DNA of 64,000 bases. It comes from DASZIT01 sp036268775 (lineage in GTDB: Bacteria > Actinomycetota > Acidimicrobiia > Acidimicrobiales > RAAP-2). The stretch covers positions 248,001 to 312,000 of the forward strand of contig DATATM010000012.1 in the NCBI GenBank assembly GCA_036268775.1, read 5' to 3'. Shown here piece by piece: positions 43,735 through 52,618 of this stretch. The notes beneath the pieces are model-generated. The model made no database searches and had not been told where the DNA came from. It worked only from the letters and a program-made list of their open reading frames with translations. The first letter of the stretch is position 1. Every line of letters starts with the position of its first letter. The position numbers and the translations under genes were made by a program.

Positions 43735-43752
43735 GTTCACCAACCGGTAACC
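43735..43752 (+). promoter_or_regulatory. Candidate PHO box upstream of ppk
   Basis: GTTCACC (43735-43741), four bases, then GGTAACC (43746-43752): two direct-repeat units with the 11-base period of actinobacterial PhoP sites; the second matches 5 of 7 consensus bases. It lies about 58 bases before the ppk start. Phosphate-starvation control of ppk is inferred. Confidence 0.4.
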
Positions 43753-43797
43753 CCGGCACAGCCCGATCCCTCGGCAGCCGAGGATCCACCGGACCGG

Positions 43798-43803
43798 TAT
43801 CGT
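43798..43803 (+). promoter_or_regulatory. Leaderless -10 element of ppk
   Basis: TATCGT with 6 bases to the ATG at 43810; no ribosome site precedes the ATG. The predicted transcript begins at the start codon. Confidence 0.45.
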
Positions 43804-43809
43804 TGGCGG

Positions 43810-45981
43810 ATGAGCGGAGAAGCTTCGAACGGTTCGAAATCCGGCGGATTCTCCGATGGAGAAGGCCCTGATCCGCAGCGCTACTTCGCCCGCCAACTCT
43901 CCGACCTCGACTTCAACCAGCGGTTGCTCGACCTCGTCGACGACCCCGAAGTCCCACTGCTCGAGCGGGTCAAGTTCCTCATCCTGACCAGTGAGCGGAT
44001 TGACGAGTTCTACCAAGTGCAAGTGGCCGGGCTCAAGCGTCAAGTGGTGGCCGGCATCAAGACCCCCGGGCCCAGCGGGCGGACTCCGGAAGAACTCCTC
44101 GGCGATGTTCGGGCATCGATGGAAAGCATGGTCCGCCGCCAGGAGACACTCCTGGTCAACGATTTGATCCCGGCGATGAAGGCGGAGGGCATCGAACTGT
44201 CCGACTGGGACACGCTGGGTGACGGAGACCGGGCCCATCTCCACGACCTTTTCGACCGGCTGATCCTTCCGGTAGTGACACCACTAACCGTCGACCCCAG
44301 TCATCCCTTCCCCTACATCTCCAATCTGTCCCTGAACATCGGGGTCGAAGTCACCGACCCGACCGAGGGCACCAATCGTTTCGCCCGTCTCAAGGTCCCA
44401 CCCAACGTCTCCCGCTTGGTCCCGTTGCCGGGCGGCGATCGGTTCATCCCGTTGGAACAGATCCTGGTTGCTTTCCTCGACGAGGTGTTCCCCGGCATGG
44501 TGGTCGGGCCGGCCTGCGTCTTCCGGGTCACCCGGGATGCCGACCTGGCCCTCGATGACGATGCCGCCGACGACCTGCTCCTTGCCCTCCAAGAGGAGCT
44601 TCGGAGGCGGCGATTCCTACCGGTGGTCAGACTCGAGATCGACTCCCGAACCTCCTCCGAACCGGTGAAGCGGCTGACGGCCGACCTCGGGCTGCAGGCC
44701 GAAGACGTCTGCGAGTTCGGGGGGCCCTTGGGCCTCGACTGCCTGTGGGCCATCCATGCGCTCGACCGGCCGACGCTGCACGACGAGCCGTGGACGCCGC
44801 TGGTGCCGGTGGCATTCCTTTCCGCCGAACTGGACGACAACCCGTCGATCTTCTCGGTGCTGGACCAACAGGACGTCCTGGTCCACCATCCCTACGACTC
44901 GTTCATGGCGTCGGTGGAGGAGTTGATGGACGAAGCCGCCATCGACCCACACGTCCTGGCCATCAAGCAGTGCCTGTACCGCACCTCGGGGGACAGCCCG
45001 GTGGTGGCGGCGCTGGTGCGAGCGGCCGAACACGGGAAACAGGTGGCGGTACTGGTCGAGGTCACCGCTCGCTTCGACGAGGAAGCCAACATCGGGTGGG
45101 CCCGGGCGTTGGAAGAGGCGGGCGCTCATGTGATCTACGGGCTGATGGGACTCAAGACCCACGCCAAGACAACGCTCGTGGTCCGCCAGGAGGGTGACGA
45201 CGTCAGGCGCTACTGCCACGTCGGTACCGGCAACTACAACCCGAAGACGGCGCGGATGTACGAGGACCTCGGCATCCTGTCTTCCCGTGCCGAGTTGGGG
45301 GCCGACGTCACCCGTTTCTTCAACTACATCACCGGATTCAGCCAGCCTCCCCAGTACCAGGAGCTGGTCACGTCTCCGGGAGGTATCCGCGACCGGGTGG
45401 TCGAGTGCATCGAGGAGGAGGCCAAGGCCGGTCCGGACGGGCGCATCGTCATCAAGGTCAACGGGCTCGATGACCAGGTGGTGATCGACGCGCTGTACCG
45501 GGCGTCCCAGGCCGGCGTGCCGATCGACCTGGTCATCCGGGGCATCTGCTGCCTCCGTCCCGGGGTGCCGGGTCTGTCGGAAACCATTCGGGTCCGCTCG
45601 ATCGTGGGCCGCTTCCTCGAGCACTCTCGCATTCTCCGGTTCGGGGGCAAGTCGGGTCGGCCCGCCCATCACTACATCGGGTCGGCTGACCTCCGGCGCC
45701 GGAACCTCGATCGACGGGTCGAGGCGATGGTGCCCATCGACGACCCCGACGCGGTGGCCCAGCTGGAGGAGATCCTGGCCTTCAACATGGCCGACGACGT
45801 CCAGTCGTGGTCCCTGGATCCCGACGGGACCTGGCACCGCATCCCGACGGTGGCGGGGGTCAGCGCCCAACAGTCGTTGCAGGCCACCGCCCTGGCCCGG
45901 AACATGCCCCACGACGAAGTACTCCTCTCCTGGGCCCCTCAGGAGCGGGGCACTCCGGTGGCCACCGACCGGGTGACGTAG
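43810..45981 (+). CDS. ppk: Polyphosphate kinase 1
   Basis: 723 residues, full length for PPK1, which polymerises the terminal phosphate of ATP into polyphosphate. N-terminal domain: RYFARQLSDLDFNQRLLDL and VKFLILTSERIDEFYQVQVAGLK. The autophosphorylated His470 is in CHVGTGNYNPKTARMYEDLG and the second conserved His is in PAHHYIGSADLRRRNLDRR (His620/621). Between them lies QCLYRTSGDSPVVAALVRAAEHGKQVAVLVEV. Polyphosphate serves as phosphate and stress reserve. Next to ppa, and with a candidate PHO box upstream. Confidence 0.95.
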   Translation: MSGEASNGSKSGGFSDGEGPDPQRYFARQLSDLDFNQRLLDLVDDPEVPLLERVKFLILTSERIDEFYQVQVAGLKRQVVAGIKTPGPSGRTPEELLGDVRASMESMVRRQETLLVNDLIPAMKAEGIELSDWDTLGDGDRAHLHDLFDRLILPVVTPLTVDPSHPFPYISNLSLNIGVEVTDPTEGTNRFARLKVPPNVSRLVPLPGGDRFIPLEQILVAFLDEVFPGMVVGPACVFRVTRDADLALDDDAADDLLLALQEELRRRRFLPVVRLEIDSRTSSEPVKRLTADLGLQAEDVCEFGGPLGLDCLWAIHALDRPTLHDEPWTPLVPVAFLSAELDDNPSIFSVLDQQDVLVHHPYDSFMASVEELMDEAAIDPHVLAIKQCLYRTSGDSPVVAALVRAAEHGKQVAVLVEVTARFDEEANIGWARALEEAGAHVIYGLMGLKTHAKTTLVVRQEGDDVRRYCHVGTGNYNPKTARMYEDLGILSSRAELGADVTRFFNYITGFSQPPQYQELVTSPGGIRDRVVECIEEEAKAGPDGRIVIKVNGLDDQVVIDALYRASQAGVPIDLVIRGICCLRPGVPGLSETIRVRSIVGRFLEHSRILRFGGKSGRPAHHYIGSADLRRRNLDRRVEAMVPIDDPDAVAQLEEILAFNMADDVQSWSLDPDGTWHRIPTVAGVSAQQSLQATALARNMPHDEVLLSWAPQERGTPVATDRVT

Positions 45982-46067
45982 CTCACCACCGGGCCCCGAC
46001 GGTGGTGCCGGAGCCTCGACCGGTGGTGATCATCTCTCCGTCCTCGCCCCGCTCCTAAGCTGGTCGG

Positions 46068-46586
46068 GTGGCCACCAAGAGGTCGACGGCGAGGCAGTCA
46101 GCCGCACCCCTGATCGTGGACGGGGTCGTCCAGGTCCCCCCCGAAGTCCGGCGCCGGTTCCAGCGGCTGGCCTGGATCTACCTGGTGGTGGCGGCGGGGC
46201 TGGTGCCCTGGGTCGTGTACCTGGCCATCACCCTGCCTCGGCGGAATCTGGAGCATCACTACCGGACAACCTGGGTGGGATTCGACATTCTGTTGGTGGG
46301 GGCCCTCGCCACTGCTGCCTACCTGGCTTTCCGGATGGATCCCCGGGTTCAGTTCCCGGCGACCACCGCGGCAACCTTGCTGGTGGTGGACGCCTGGTTC
46401 GATATCACCACCTCGGCCACCCGGGGCGACACCGCCAACGCCTTGCTTCTGGCCCTGTTTCTCGAACTACCCGCCGCCGCCTTCTCGCTTTACGTCGCCC
46501 GGCGGGTCAGCCATCGGGTCATCGAACTGGCCCGCTCCGAGCTGGCCAGCGGAGGGCGCCTGCCCGGAGATCCCGGGTCCGATTAA
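46068..46586 (+). CDS. Four-helix membrane protein of unknown function
   Basis: 172 residues. A short basic N-terminus is followed by four hydrophobic segments: WIYLVVAAGLVPWVVYLAITL, FDILLVGALATAAYLAF, TTAATLLVVDAWFDIT and ALLLALFLELPAAAFSLYVA, then a charged tail. I do not recognise the family; similar proteins are common in actinobacteria. The GTG start has TAAGCT 6 bases upstream, consistent with a leaderless mRNA. It overlaps the 3' end of the convergent aldo/keto reductase gene by 4 bases. Confidence 0.65.
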   Translation: MATKRSTARQSAAPLIVDGVVQVPPEVRRRFQRLAWIYLVVAAGLVPWVVYLAITLPRRNLEHHYRTTWVGFDILLVGALATAAYLAFRMDPRVQFPATTAATLLVVDAWFDITTSATRGDTANALLLALFLELPAAAFSLYVARRVSHRVIELARSELASGGRLPGDPGSD

Positions 46587-47548
46587 CCCGCATTGGCGTC
46601 GATGCGGGCCAACACCTCGTCGGTCAGCTTGGGGATGACCTCGAGTGCCTTCAGGTTCTCGTGAACCTGCTCCACCCGACTGGCCCCGGTGATCACCGAG
46701 GAGACGTGGGGGTTCTTGGCACACCAGGCGATGGACATCTGGGCCAGGGTGCATCCCAACTCTTCGGCGATGGACTGGAGCTCGCGGACTTTCCGGTTGC
46801 GCTCGGGATCGGTGAGGAGATTTCGCAGCCATTCGTAGCCGGGCAGTGTGGCCCGGGATCCCTCCGGCACCCCGTCGAGGTACTTGCCGGTCAGCAGGCC
46901 TGAACTGAGGGGACTCCAGGTGGTGAGCCCGAGGCCGATGCCGTCGTACAGGGGGGCATACTCCTGCTCCACCCGATCTCTCCAGAACAGGTTGTACTGG
47001 GGTTGCTCAACCACCGGCTTGTGGAGATTGTGGCGGTCGGCGACGTCCCAGGCTTCGCGTATCGATTCAGCCGACCACTCTGACGTGCCCCAGTAGAGCG
47101 CCTGGCCCCGGGAGATGATGTCGGACATGGCCCAGACCGTCTCTTCCACCGGGGTATCCGGATCCGGACGGTGGCAGTAGAGGAGATCGACGAAATCGAG
47201 ACCCATCCGGTCCAGAGACGCATCGATGGCCTGGAGGAGGTACTTGCGATTGAGGGTGTTCCGCATGTTGGGACCCTGATGGAGCCCCCAGAACAACTTG
47301 GTGGAGATCACGTAGCTGTGACGGGGCCATCCGAGGGAGGCGATCGCCTTGCCCATGATGCTCTCCGACTCACCTCCCGAGTAGGCCTCGGCGTTGTCGA
47401 AGAAGTTGACCCCGGCGTCGTAGGCGGCACCCAGACACTGCTCGGCCAGATCGCCGGCCAGCTGGGGCCCGAAGGTCACCCACGACCCGAACGACAGCAC
47501 ACTGACTTTCAGCCCGGTTGCTCCCAGGCGTCGATACTCCATGTCCAC
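46583..47548 (-). CDS. Aldo/keto reductase, K+-channel beta-subunit type
   Basis: About 321 residues, TIM barrel. Catalytic Asp, Tyr, Lys and His are in FFDNAEAYSGGESESIMG, STKLFW and YCHRPDP; the C-terminal NADPH site reads SSVITGASRVEQVHENLKAL. The sequence MEYRRLGATGLKVSVLSFGSWVTFG and the branch with FWGLHQGPN are those of the voltage-gated potassium channel beta / YghZ group, NADPH-dependent reductases of aldehydes. GGAGG lies 7 bases before GTG 47548, preferred over ATG 47542. Confidence 0.88.
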   Translation of the reverse strand: MDMEYRRLGATGLKVSVLSFGSWVTFGPQLAGDLAEQCLGAAYDAGVNFFDNAEAYSGGESESIMGKAIASLGWPRHSYVISTKLFWGLHQGPNMRNTLNRKYLLQAIDASLDRMGLDFVDLLYCHRPDPDTPVEETVWAMSDIISRGQALYWGTSEWSAESIREAWDVADRHNLHKPVVEQPQYNLFWRDRVEQEYAPLYDGIGLGLTTWSPLSSGLLTGKYLDGVPEGSRATLPGYEWLRNLLTDPERNRKVRELQSIAEELGCTLAQMSIAWCAKNPHVSSVITGASRVEQVHENLKALEVIPKLTDEVLARIDANAG

Positions 47549-47674
47549 GGTGGTTCCTCCCTGTCGGATTCCCGAGATCCTACGGTCTGTTCGGCGCCAA
47601 TCGTCCGTCGCCCCGGTGACTGGCGGTGCCATCGTTTGTACCGGTCCTCCACGACCTCCCGGAGGGCGACCCGA

Positions 47675-48793
47675 TCAGGATTCGACCGGGTTCCCGCCCA
47701 CCGAGCGTCGCATGGCCGCGTGGATCCGGTTGGGGGTGAGGACCCCGAGGTAGCGGTCGGACTCATCGACCACCGGAACCCAGCGGACGTCGTGCTGGAG
47801 CATCTCTCCCAAGGCGGCGCGCAAGGTGGTGCCGAGCGGAACCTGGACGGCGAAGGGCTCGGTGTGGGCCTCCACTGAGCCGTCGGTGCCGGGTGCGGCC
47901 GAGACCCAGCCGATCAAGCCGCCGTTGTCGTCGACGACCACCGCGGTCTTGGCGTCGGTGTCGGCGGCCAGCCGTCGGACCTCTTCCAGGTTGGCGGAAG
48001 GGGAGACGACCGTCGGTTGGGCGAGATCCTCGGCCTCGACTTTCACCACCGCCAGTCGTCGCACCCCCCGGTCAGCCCCGACGAAGTCGGCCACGAACGG
48101 GGTGGCTGGCCTCCCGAGGATCTCCGCCGGGGTGTCGTACTGTTCGACCACTCCGCCTTTGGACAGCACCGCGATGCGATCCCCGAGCTTGGCCGCTTCT
48201 TCGATGTCGTGGGTGACGAAGACGATCGACTTCTTGAGTTCCTTCTGGAGGTCGAGGAACTGGTTCTGCAGACGCTGCCGGGTGACGGGGTCGACGGCGG
48301 CGAAGGGTTCGTCCATCAGCAGGACGGGAGGATCGGCTCCGAGGGCCCGCGCCACGCCGACCCGCTGGCGCTCCCCTCCCGACAGCTCGTGGGGGAAGCG
48401 GCGGTTGTAGTTCTTGGGTTCGAGACCGACCATCTCCAGTAGTTCGTTTACCCGATGTTCCACCCGGGCCTTGTCCCAACCGAGCAGGCGGGGAACCACC
48501 GCCACGTTGTCGAAGATTCGTCGGTGGGGGAAGAGCCCCCCTTGCTGGATGACGTAGCCGATGCCCCGGCGCATCAGCACCGGATCCTTGGTCAGGACAT
48601 TCTCGCCGTCGATGAGGATGCGGCCCGAGGTCGGTTCGATGAGACGGTTGATCATCCGCAGGGTGGTGGTCTTGCCACACCCGGACGGCCCGACCAGGAC
48701 GCTCAGTTCACCGTCACCGATCTCCAGGCTCAGATTGGAGACGGCGACGGTGCCGTTGCCGTAACTCTTGGAGACCTGCTCCAGGGTGATCAT
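47675..48793 (-). CDS. Osmoprotectant ABC transporter ATP-binding protein with CBS domains
   Basis: 372 residues of the OpuCA/ProV type. ABC domain: Walker A GPSGCGKT (35-42), Q-loop VIQQGGLFPH, signature LSGGERQRVG, Walker B VLLMDEPFAAVDP, H-loop FVTHD. Two CBS-like domains follow (about 255-372), the osmotic-strength sensor of this family. It drives import of glycine betaine, choline or related solutes together with the permeases on the other strand. A TATCGT lies 8 bases before the ATG, suggesting a leaderless mRNA divergent from the permease promoter. Confidence 0.92.
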   Translation of the reverse strand: MITLEQVSKSYGNGTVAVSNLSLEIGDGELSVLVGPSGCGKTTTLRMINRLIEPTSGRILIDGENVLTKDPVLMRRGIGYVIQQGGLFPHRRIFDNVAVVPRLLGWDKARVEHRVNELLEMVGLEPKNYNRRFPHELSGGERQRVGVARALGADPPVLLMDEPFAAVDPVTRQRLQNQFLDLQKELKKSIVFVTHDIEEAAKLGDRIAVLSKGGVVEQYDTPAEILGRPATPFVADFVGADRGVRRLAVVKVEAEDLAQPTVVSPSANLEEVRRLAADTDAKTAVVVDDNGGLIGWVSAAPGTDGSVEAHTEPFAVQVPLGTTLRAALGEMLQHDVRWVPVVDESDRYLGVLTPNRIHAAMRRSVGGNPVES

Positions 48794-48938
48794 TGGCCCC
48801 CACGATAGCGATCGGATTTGTCAGATCACGACTGGTCGCCTTTCGAACCGCCTGACGCCCATCCACCCCGGAACCCGGGCTCGACGATCCGCGGAGGGCC
48901 GAGCCAGTTGTCGGTACTCCTCCAACCCCGCATTTCGG

Positions 48939-48944
48939 TAACGT
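48939..48944 (+). promoter_or_regulatory. Leaderless -10 element of the permease operon
   Basis: TAACGT with 7 bases to the ATG at 48952, mirrored on the other strand by TATCGT (48807-48802) with 8 bases to the ATPase start. The two divergent transcripts share about 160 bases of control region. Confidence 0.45.
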
Positions 48945-48951
48945 CGGCCAG

Positions 48952-49629
48952 ATGGGAACCGCGCAGCCCTTCTTCCAGTGGAGCTACGTGTCGGACCAGT
49001 GGAGCCAGATCCGCGACGACCTCGTCCAGCACATTGCGCTCAGTCTCATCGCCCTGGCCATCGGATTAGCCATCTCGGTGCCGCTCGCCCTCTTGGCTTG
49101 GCGGTTTCGGGTCCTGAGGTTCCCGGTGTTCGGGGTGGCCAGCGCCCTCTACATCATCCCCTCTCTGGCCCTCTTCGCCATCCTCGGACCCATCACCGGC
49201 TACGTGGCGTCCTATCCCACGGCGGAGTTCGCCCTGGTCGGCTATACCCTGCTCATTCTGATCTGGAACACCGTGGCCGGCCTCGACGCGGTGTCGGACG
49301 AAACCCGAGAGGCCGCCACCGCCATGGGCTACTCACCCACCTCGGCGCTGTTGCGGGTCGACCTCCCCCTTGCACTGCCCTACCTGTTCGCCGGACTGAG
49401 GATCGCCGCCGCCACCGTCATCGGCCTGGTGACGGTCACTGCGCTCATCGGGCTCGGGGGGCTGGGCCAGCAGATCACCTACGGCTTCAATATCGGCTTC
49501 TATACGCCGATCATCGTCGGCCTCGTCCTGTCGGTCGTCCTGGCCGCCGTCATCGATCTCCTGATCGTGGGCGCGCAACGCCTGGCGATTCCCTGGACCC
49601 GCTCGGCCCGCCGGGCCCGGGAGGTCTGA
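48952..49629 (+). CDS. Osmoprotectant ABC permease (OpuCB/ProW type)
   Basis: 225 residues with about six membrane helices. The EAA loop that contacts the ATPase reads ETREAATAMGYSPTSALLRVDLPLALPYLFAG. IGLGGLGQQITYGFNIGFYTPIIVG near the end is typical of the OpuC/YehW permeases. It is one half of the transmembrane channel, paired with the next gene, which starts one base after its stop. Substrate is expected to be a quaternary amine solute. Confidence 0.88.
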   Translation: MGTAQPFFQWSYVSDQWSQIRDDLVQHIALSLIALAIGLAISVPLALLAWRFRVLRFPVFGVASALYIIPSLALFAILGPITGYVASYPTAEFALVGYTLLILIWNTVAGLDAVSDETREAATAMGYSPTSALLRVDLPLALPYLFAGLRIAAATVIGLVTVTALIGLGGLGQQITYGFNIGFYTPIIVGLVLSVVLAAVIDLLIVGAQRLAIPWTRSARRAREV

Positions 49630-49630
49630 A

Positions 49631-50383
49631 ATGGAGGTCTGGAACCATTTCCGTCACTTCATTGCCAGCGTGGTCGATTGGTTCACCACCTCGTCGCACT
49701 GGATCGGCTCGAGCGGCATCCCCGAGCTTCTCTGGCGACAGATCCTGCTGTCCTTGGCGGTGGTCGCCGGCGCGCTGATCATCGGCGGAGGGATCGGCCT
49801 GGTGCTCGGGCACACCGGGCGGGGGGGACTGGTGGCGGTGAACGCCGCCAACGCCGCCCGGGCGGTACCGAGCCTGGCCCTGCTCACGCTGTTCGCCATC
49901 GTGCCGTCCATCTCGCTCAAGTGGGGAGGATTCCTGGCCGCCTTCCTGGCCCTCATCATCCTGGCGATCCCCCCCATCCTCACCAACACCTATGTCGGCA
50001 TGCGGGAGGTCGACGCCGACGTTCGGGATGCGGCCAAGGCGGTGGGGATGACCGGTGGCGAAATCCTGGGGCGGGTCGAACTGCCGCTGGCCATTCCGTT
50101 TCTGATGGCCGGCGTTCGGACGGCCGCCATCGAGGTGGTGGCCACCTCCACCCTCGCCGCCTACGTGAGCTACACCGACCTCGGCACCCCGATCATCTCC
50201 GGCCTCAACACCAACAACACCGTCGAGGCCTTCGCCGGGGCGATTCTGGTCGCCGTCCTCGCAGCGGTGGTGGCCCTGGTCCTCGGCTTGGTGCAGAGGG
50301 CGCTCACCCCCCTTCCGCTGCGGCGTCGGCTGCGGGCCACCCCCGGGATCGCCGCCCCCCCAGGTGTTGTCACAGTGGCGTGA
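49631..50383 (+). CDS. Osmoprotectant ABC permease (OpuCD/YehY type)
   Basis: 250 residues, about six helices, second half of the channel. It has an N-terminal extension (EVWNHFRHFIASVVDWFTTSSHW) before the core ELLWRQILLSLAVVAGALIIGGGIGLVLGHT. EAA loop: DVRDAAKAVGMTGGEILGRVELPLAIPFLMAGVRTAAIEVVATSTLAAYVS. It follows the other permease by one base, so both are made from one mRNA. The substrate-binding lipoprotein follows with its own promoter. Confidence 0.88.
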   Translation: MEVWNHFRHFIASVVDWFTTSSHWIGSSGIPELLWRQILLSLAVVAGALIIGGGIGLVLGHTGRGGLVAVNAANAARAVPSLALLTLFAIVPSISLKWGGFLAAFLALIILAIPPILTNTYVGMREVDADVRDAAKAVGMTGGEILGRVELPLAIPFLMAGVRTAAIEVVATSTLAAYVSYTDLGTPIISGLNTNNTVEAFAGAILVAVLAAVVALVLGLVQRALTPLPLRRRLRATPGIAAPPGVVTVA

Positions 50384-50393
50384 CAGATTTTCC

Positions 50394-50421
50394 TTGACAA
50401 ACCTGACCAGATAGGTAATCT
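50394..50421 (+). promoter_or_regulatory. Near-consensus promoter of the binding-protein gene
   Basis: TTGACA (50394-50399), 16 bases, TAATCT (50416-50421). The best sigma-70-like promoter in the window. It lets the substrate-binding protein be made in excess over its permeases. The ACCT-N8-AGGT repeat within it could be an operator. Confidence 0.7.
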
Positions 50422-50496
50422 TTTGCACCCCAGCGGTGCCCTCGTTCGGGCAAAAGTGCTGGATATAGGGTTGCGCCCCACCGAGGAGGTCTGCTG

Positions 50497-51411
50497 ATGC
50501 GGTTCCGACGTTCACTGATTGGTGTAGCCGCGTTGGCGGTGGCCACCGTCTCCCTGGCCAGTTGCAGCAGCGGCAACAACAGCGCCTCCGGCTCCAAGCC
50601 CACCATCGTCATCGGTTCCACCAACTTCGAGGAACAAGAGATCGTGGCGAATATGTACGGGGATGTGCTCTCCAAAGCCGGCTATCCGGTGAAGGTGGAG
50701 CCCGCCCTCGGAACCCGGGCCGTGGTGGTTCCGGCGTTGCAGCACAACCAGATCACCCTCGAGCCCGACTATGCCGCCTCGCTGCTCGGCTATCTCCACG
50801 GGGGGACTCCTCAAGCCGCCGGGGGCCAGATCGATACGGCTATTTCCGCCGACAATGCCGCCCTGTCGGCTTCGGGGGTGACCGTGCTGGCCGCCTCCAA
50901 GGCGCTGGACACCAACGTCTTCGCGGTGACCAAGGCGACCGCCAGCAAGGACCATCTGACCACCATCTCCAGCCTGGCGCCGTTTGCCTCCTCGATGACA
51001 CTGGGAGGCCCGCCAGAGTGCCCGACCTTCGCCGGCTGCGAGCCGGGATTGACCAAGGTCTACGGGCTCAACTTCGCCAGTTTCAAGTCCCTCGACGAAG
51101 CCGGTCCGCTCAGCGTGGCCGCCCTCAAGAACGGCGAGGTCCAGGTCGTCGAGCTGTTCTCCAGCGACGGCAACGTGGTGAGCAACAACTTCGTCGCCCT
51201 CACCGACGACAAGCACCTGGAGGGGGCCGACTACATCGTCCCGGTCATTCGTAAATCGGCGGCTTCCCCCGGCGTGGTGGCCGCCCTGGCCAGCTTGAAT
51301 GCCAAGCTGACCACCGATGCCATCTCTCAGCTCAACCTTCAGGTCACCGCGGACAAGAAGCAACCCGCCGCCGTCGCCCAGGCATGGCTGAAGTCGCAGG
51401 GCCTCATCTGA
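50497..51411 (+). CDS. Osmoprotectant-binding lipoprotein (OpuCC/ProX type)
   Basis: 304 residues. Signal peptide with lipobox SLASC, Cys23 lipidated. The type II periplasmic fold starts VIGSTNFEEQEIVANMYGDVL and contains LEPDYAASLLGYLHG, ALDTNVFAVTKATASK and VQVVELFSSDG, all typical of QAC-binding proteins that capture glycine betaine or choline in an aromatic box. GAGGAGG lies 6 bases before the ATG. Delivers substrate to the two permeases upstream. Confidence 0.9.
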   Translation: MRFRRSLIGVAALAVATVSLASCSSGNNSASGSKPTIVIGSTNFEEQEIVANMYGDVLSKAGYPVKVEPALGTRAVVVPALQHNQITLEPDYAASLLGYLHGGTPQAAGGQIDTAISADNAALSASGVTVLAASKALDTNVFAVTKATASKDHLTTISSLAPFASSMTLGGPPECPTFAGCEPGLTKVYGLNFASFKSLDEAGPLSVAALKNGEVQVVELFSSDGNVVSNNFVALTDDKHLEGADYIVPVIRKSAASPGVVAALASLNAKLTTDAISQLNLQVTADKKQPAAVAQAWLKSQGLI

Positions 51412-51504
51412 CGTCGTTCGGGCATCCACCGGTCGAGGGCGTCGTTCCCGACCGGTGGATCCGGTAGGAGAGTCGGCGTCGTCCATGCGAAGTCCGAGTG
51501 AGCC

Positions 51505-52485
51505 ATGAGCTCCACCCCACCCTTCGCGGCCGGCTCTATCTCGCTCCGTCTCTATCCGCACAACGAACGCGACGCCGGCGGCATCATCCGCGAGTTGTGC
51601 GACCAGGCGAAGCTCGGCCTGGCCGGCGGATTCGACGGAATCATGGCCAGTGAACATCACGGCGGATTCGCGGGCTACCTCCCGAACCCTCTCCAACTGT
51701 CGTCGTTCATACTCGAGGAGAACCAGACGGGATGGGTGGCGCCCTGCCCGGTGATCTTGCCGCTCCGGCCGGTCGCCCAGTTGGCCGAAGAGATTGCCTG
51801 GCTCGATGCCCGGCGCCCGGGCCGGGTGGGCCTGGGCGTGGCCGCGGGGGCATTGCCCCTCGATTTCGAAGCCATGGGGGTCCCCTTCGGGGAGGCGGTG
51901 CCGCGGTTCAAGGCCGGGCTCCCCCGCATCGTCGACATGCTGCAGGGCCGGGACCTCGGCGTCCTGGAAGCCGACCGGGCTTTGCGAGGGTGCGCCTCGT
52001 CGCCCGTCCCCGTCCTGAGTGCCGCCGCCTCCACTGCGGCCGCCCGGCGAGCCGCCGGCTGCGGGGCCGGCCTCCTCACCGAGGGGATGTCGAGCGTGAA
52101 GCGGCTGAGGTCGTTCTGCGATGCCTACGACGAGGCGGGGGGCATCGGATCGAAAGTCATCATCCGCCGGGTGTGGGTGGGCGAGCCAAACGCCCAACTG
52201 GTGGCGGAGCAACGGGCGGTCTATGAGAGCTATGCGAGAGACAACCGGCTCGCGGCCGGGGACGAGACCATCGTGGCCACCGACCCCGCCGAGTTGGCCG
52301 AGCGGATCTACGCCGGCTGCGTGGAAGCCGGCGGCGACGCCATCAACCTCCGGGTCCACCTCCCCGGAATCACCGCCGCCGAAGTCCGCCAGCAGATCAC
52401 CGTCCTGACCGAGAGCGTCCTTCCCGGCCTGCGGAAGCTGATGGCGGAGCGACGCGGAGCAGCCGGGGATCCACACCCCGGCTGA
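51505..52485 (+). CDS. LLM-class flavin-dependent oxidoreductase
   Basis: 326 residues of the luciferase-like family, different branch from the one at 17445. Starts SISLRLYPHNERDAGGIIRELCDQAKLGLAGGFDGIMASEHHGGFAGYLPNPLQ, then APCPVILPLRPVAQLAEEIAWLDARRPGRVGLGVAAGALPLDFEAMGV. These are the core TIM-barrel motifs. Cofactor FMN or F420 and substrate are not determined. Stand-alone, upstream of a convergent tRNA. Confidence 0.85.
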   Translation: MSSTPPFAAGSISLRLYPHNERDAGGIIRELCDQAKLGLAGGFDGIMASEHHGGFAGYLPNPLQLSSFILEENQTGWVAPCPVILPLRPVAQLAEEIAWLDARRPGRVGLGVAAGALPLDFEAMGVPFGEAVPRFKAGLPRIVDMLQGRDLGVLEADRALRGCASSPVPVLSAAASTAAARRAAGCGAGLLTEGMSSVKRLRSFCDAYDEAGGIGSKVIIRRVWVGEPNAQLVAEQRAVYESYARDNRLAAGDETIVATDPAELAERIYAGCVEAGGDAINLRVHLPGITAAEVRQQITVLTESVLPGLRKLMAERRGAAGDPHPG

Positions 52486-52497
52486 CCTGCTCTTCTG

Positions 52498-52575
52498 TGG
52501 TCGGGCTGCCCGGATTTGAACCGGGGACCTCTGCGTCCCGAACGCAGCGCGCTAACCAAGCTGCGCCACAGCCCG
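52498..52575 (-). tRNA. tRNA-Pro (CGG)
   Basis: On the minus strand begins CGGGCTG and ends CAGCCCG-A-CCA (CCA encoded at 52500-52498). Anticodon stem CTGCG/CGCAG encloses TTCGGGA, anticodon CGG. T arm CCCCGGTTCAAATCCGGG. The C1:G72 start is normal for proline tRNA. Confidence 0.95.
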
Positions 52576-52618
52576 TTCGTTGGATCCGGCGCACCTGCCG
52601 GTCCAGAACAGGAAAATG

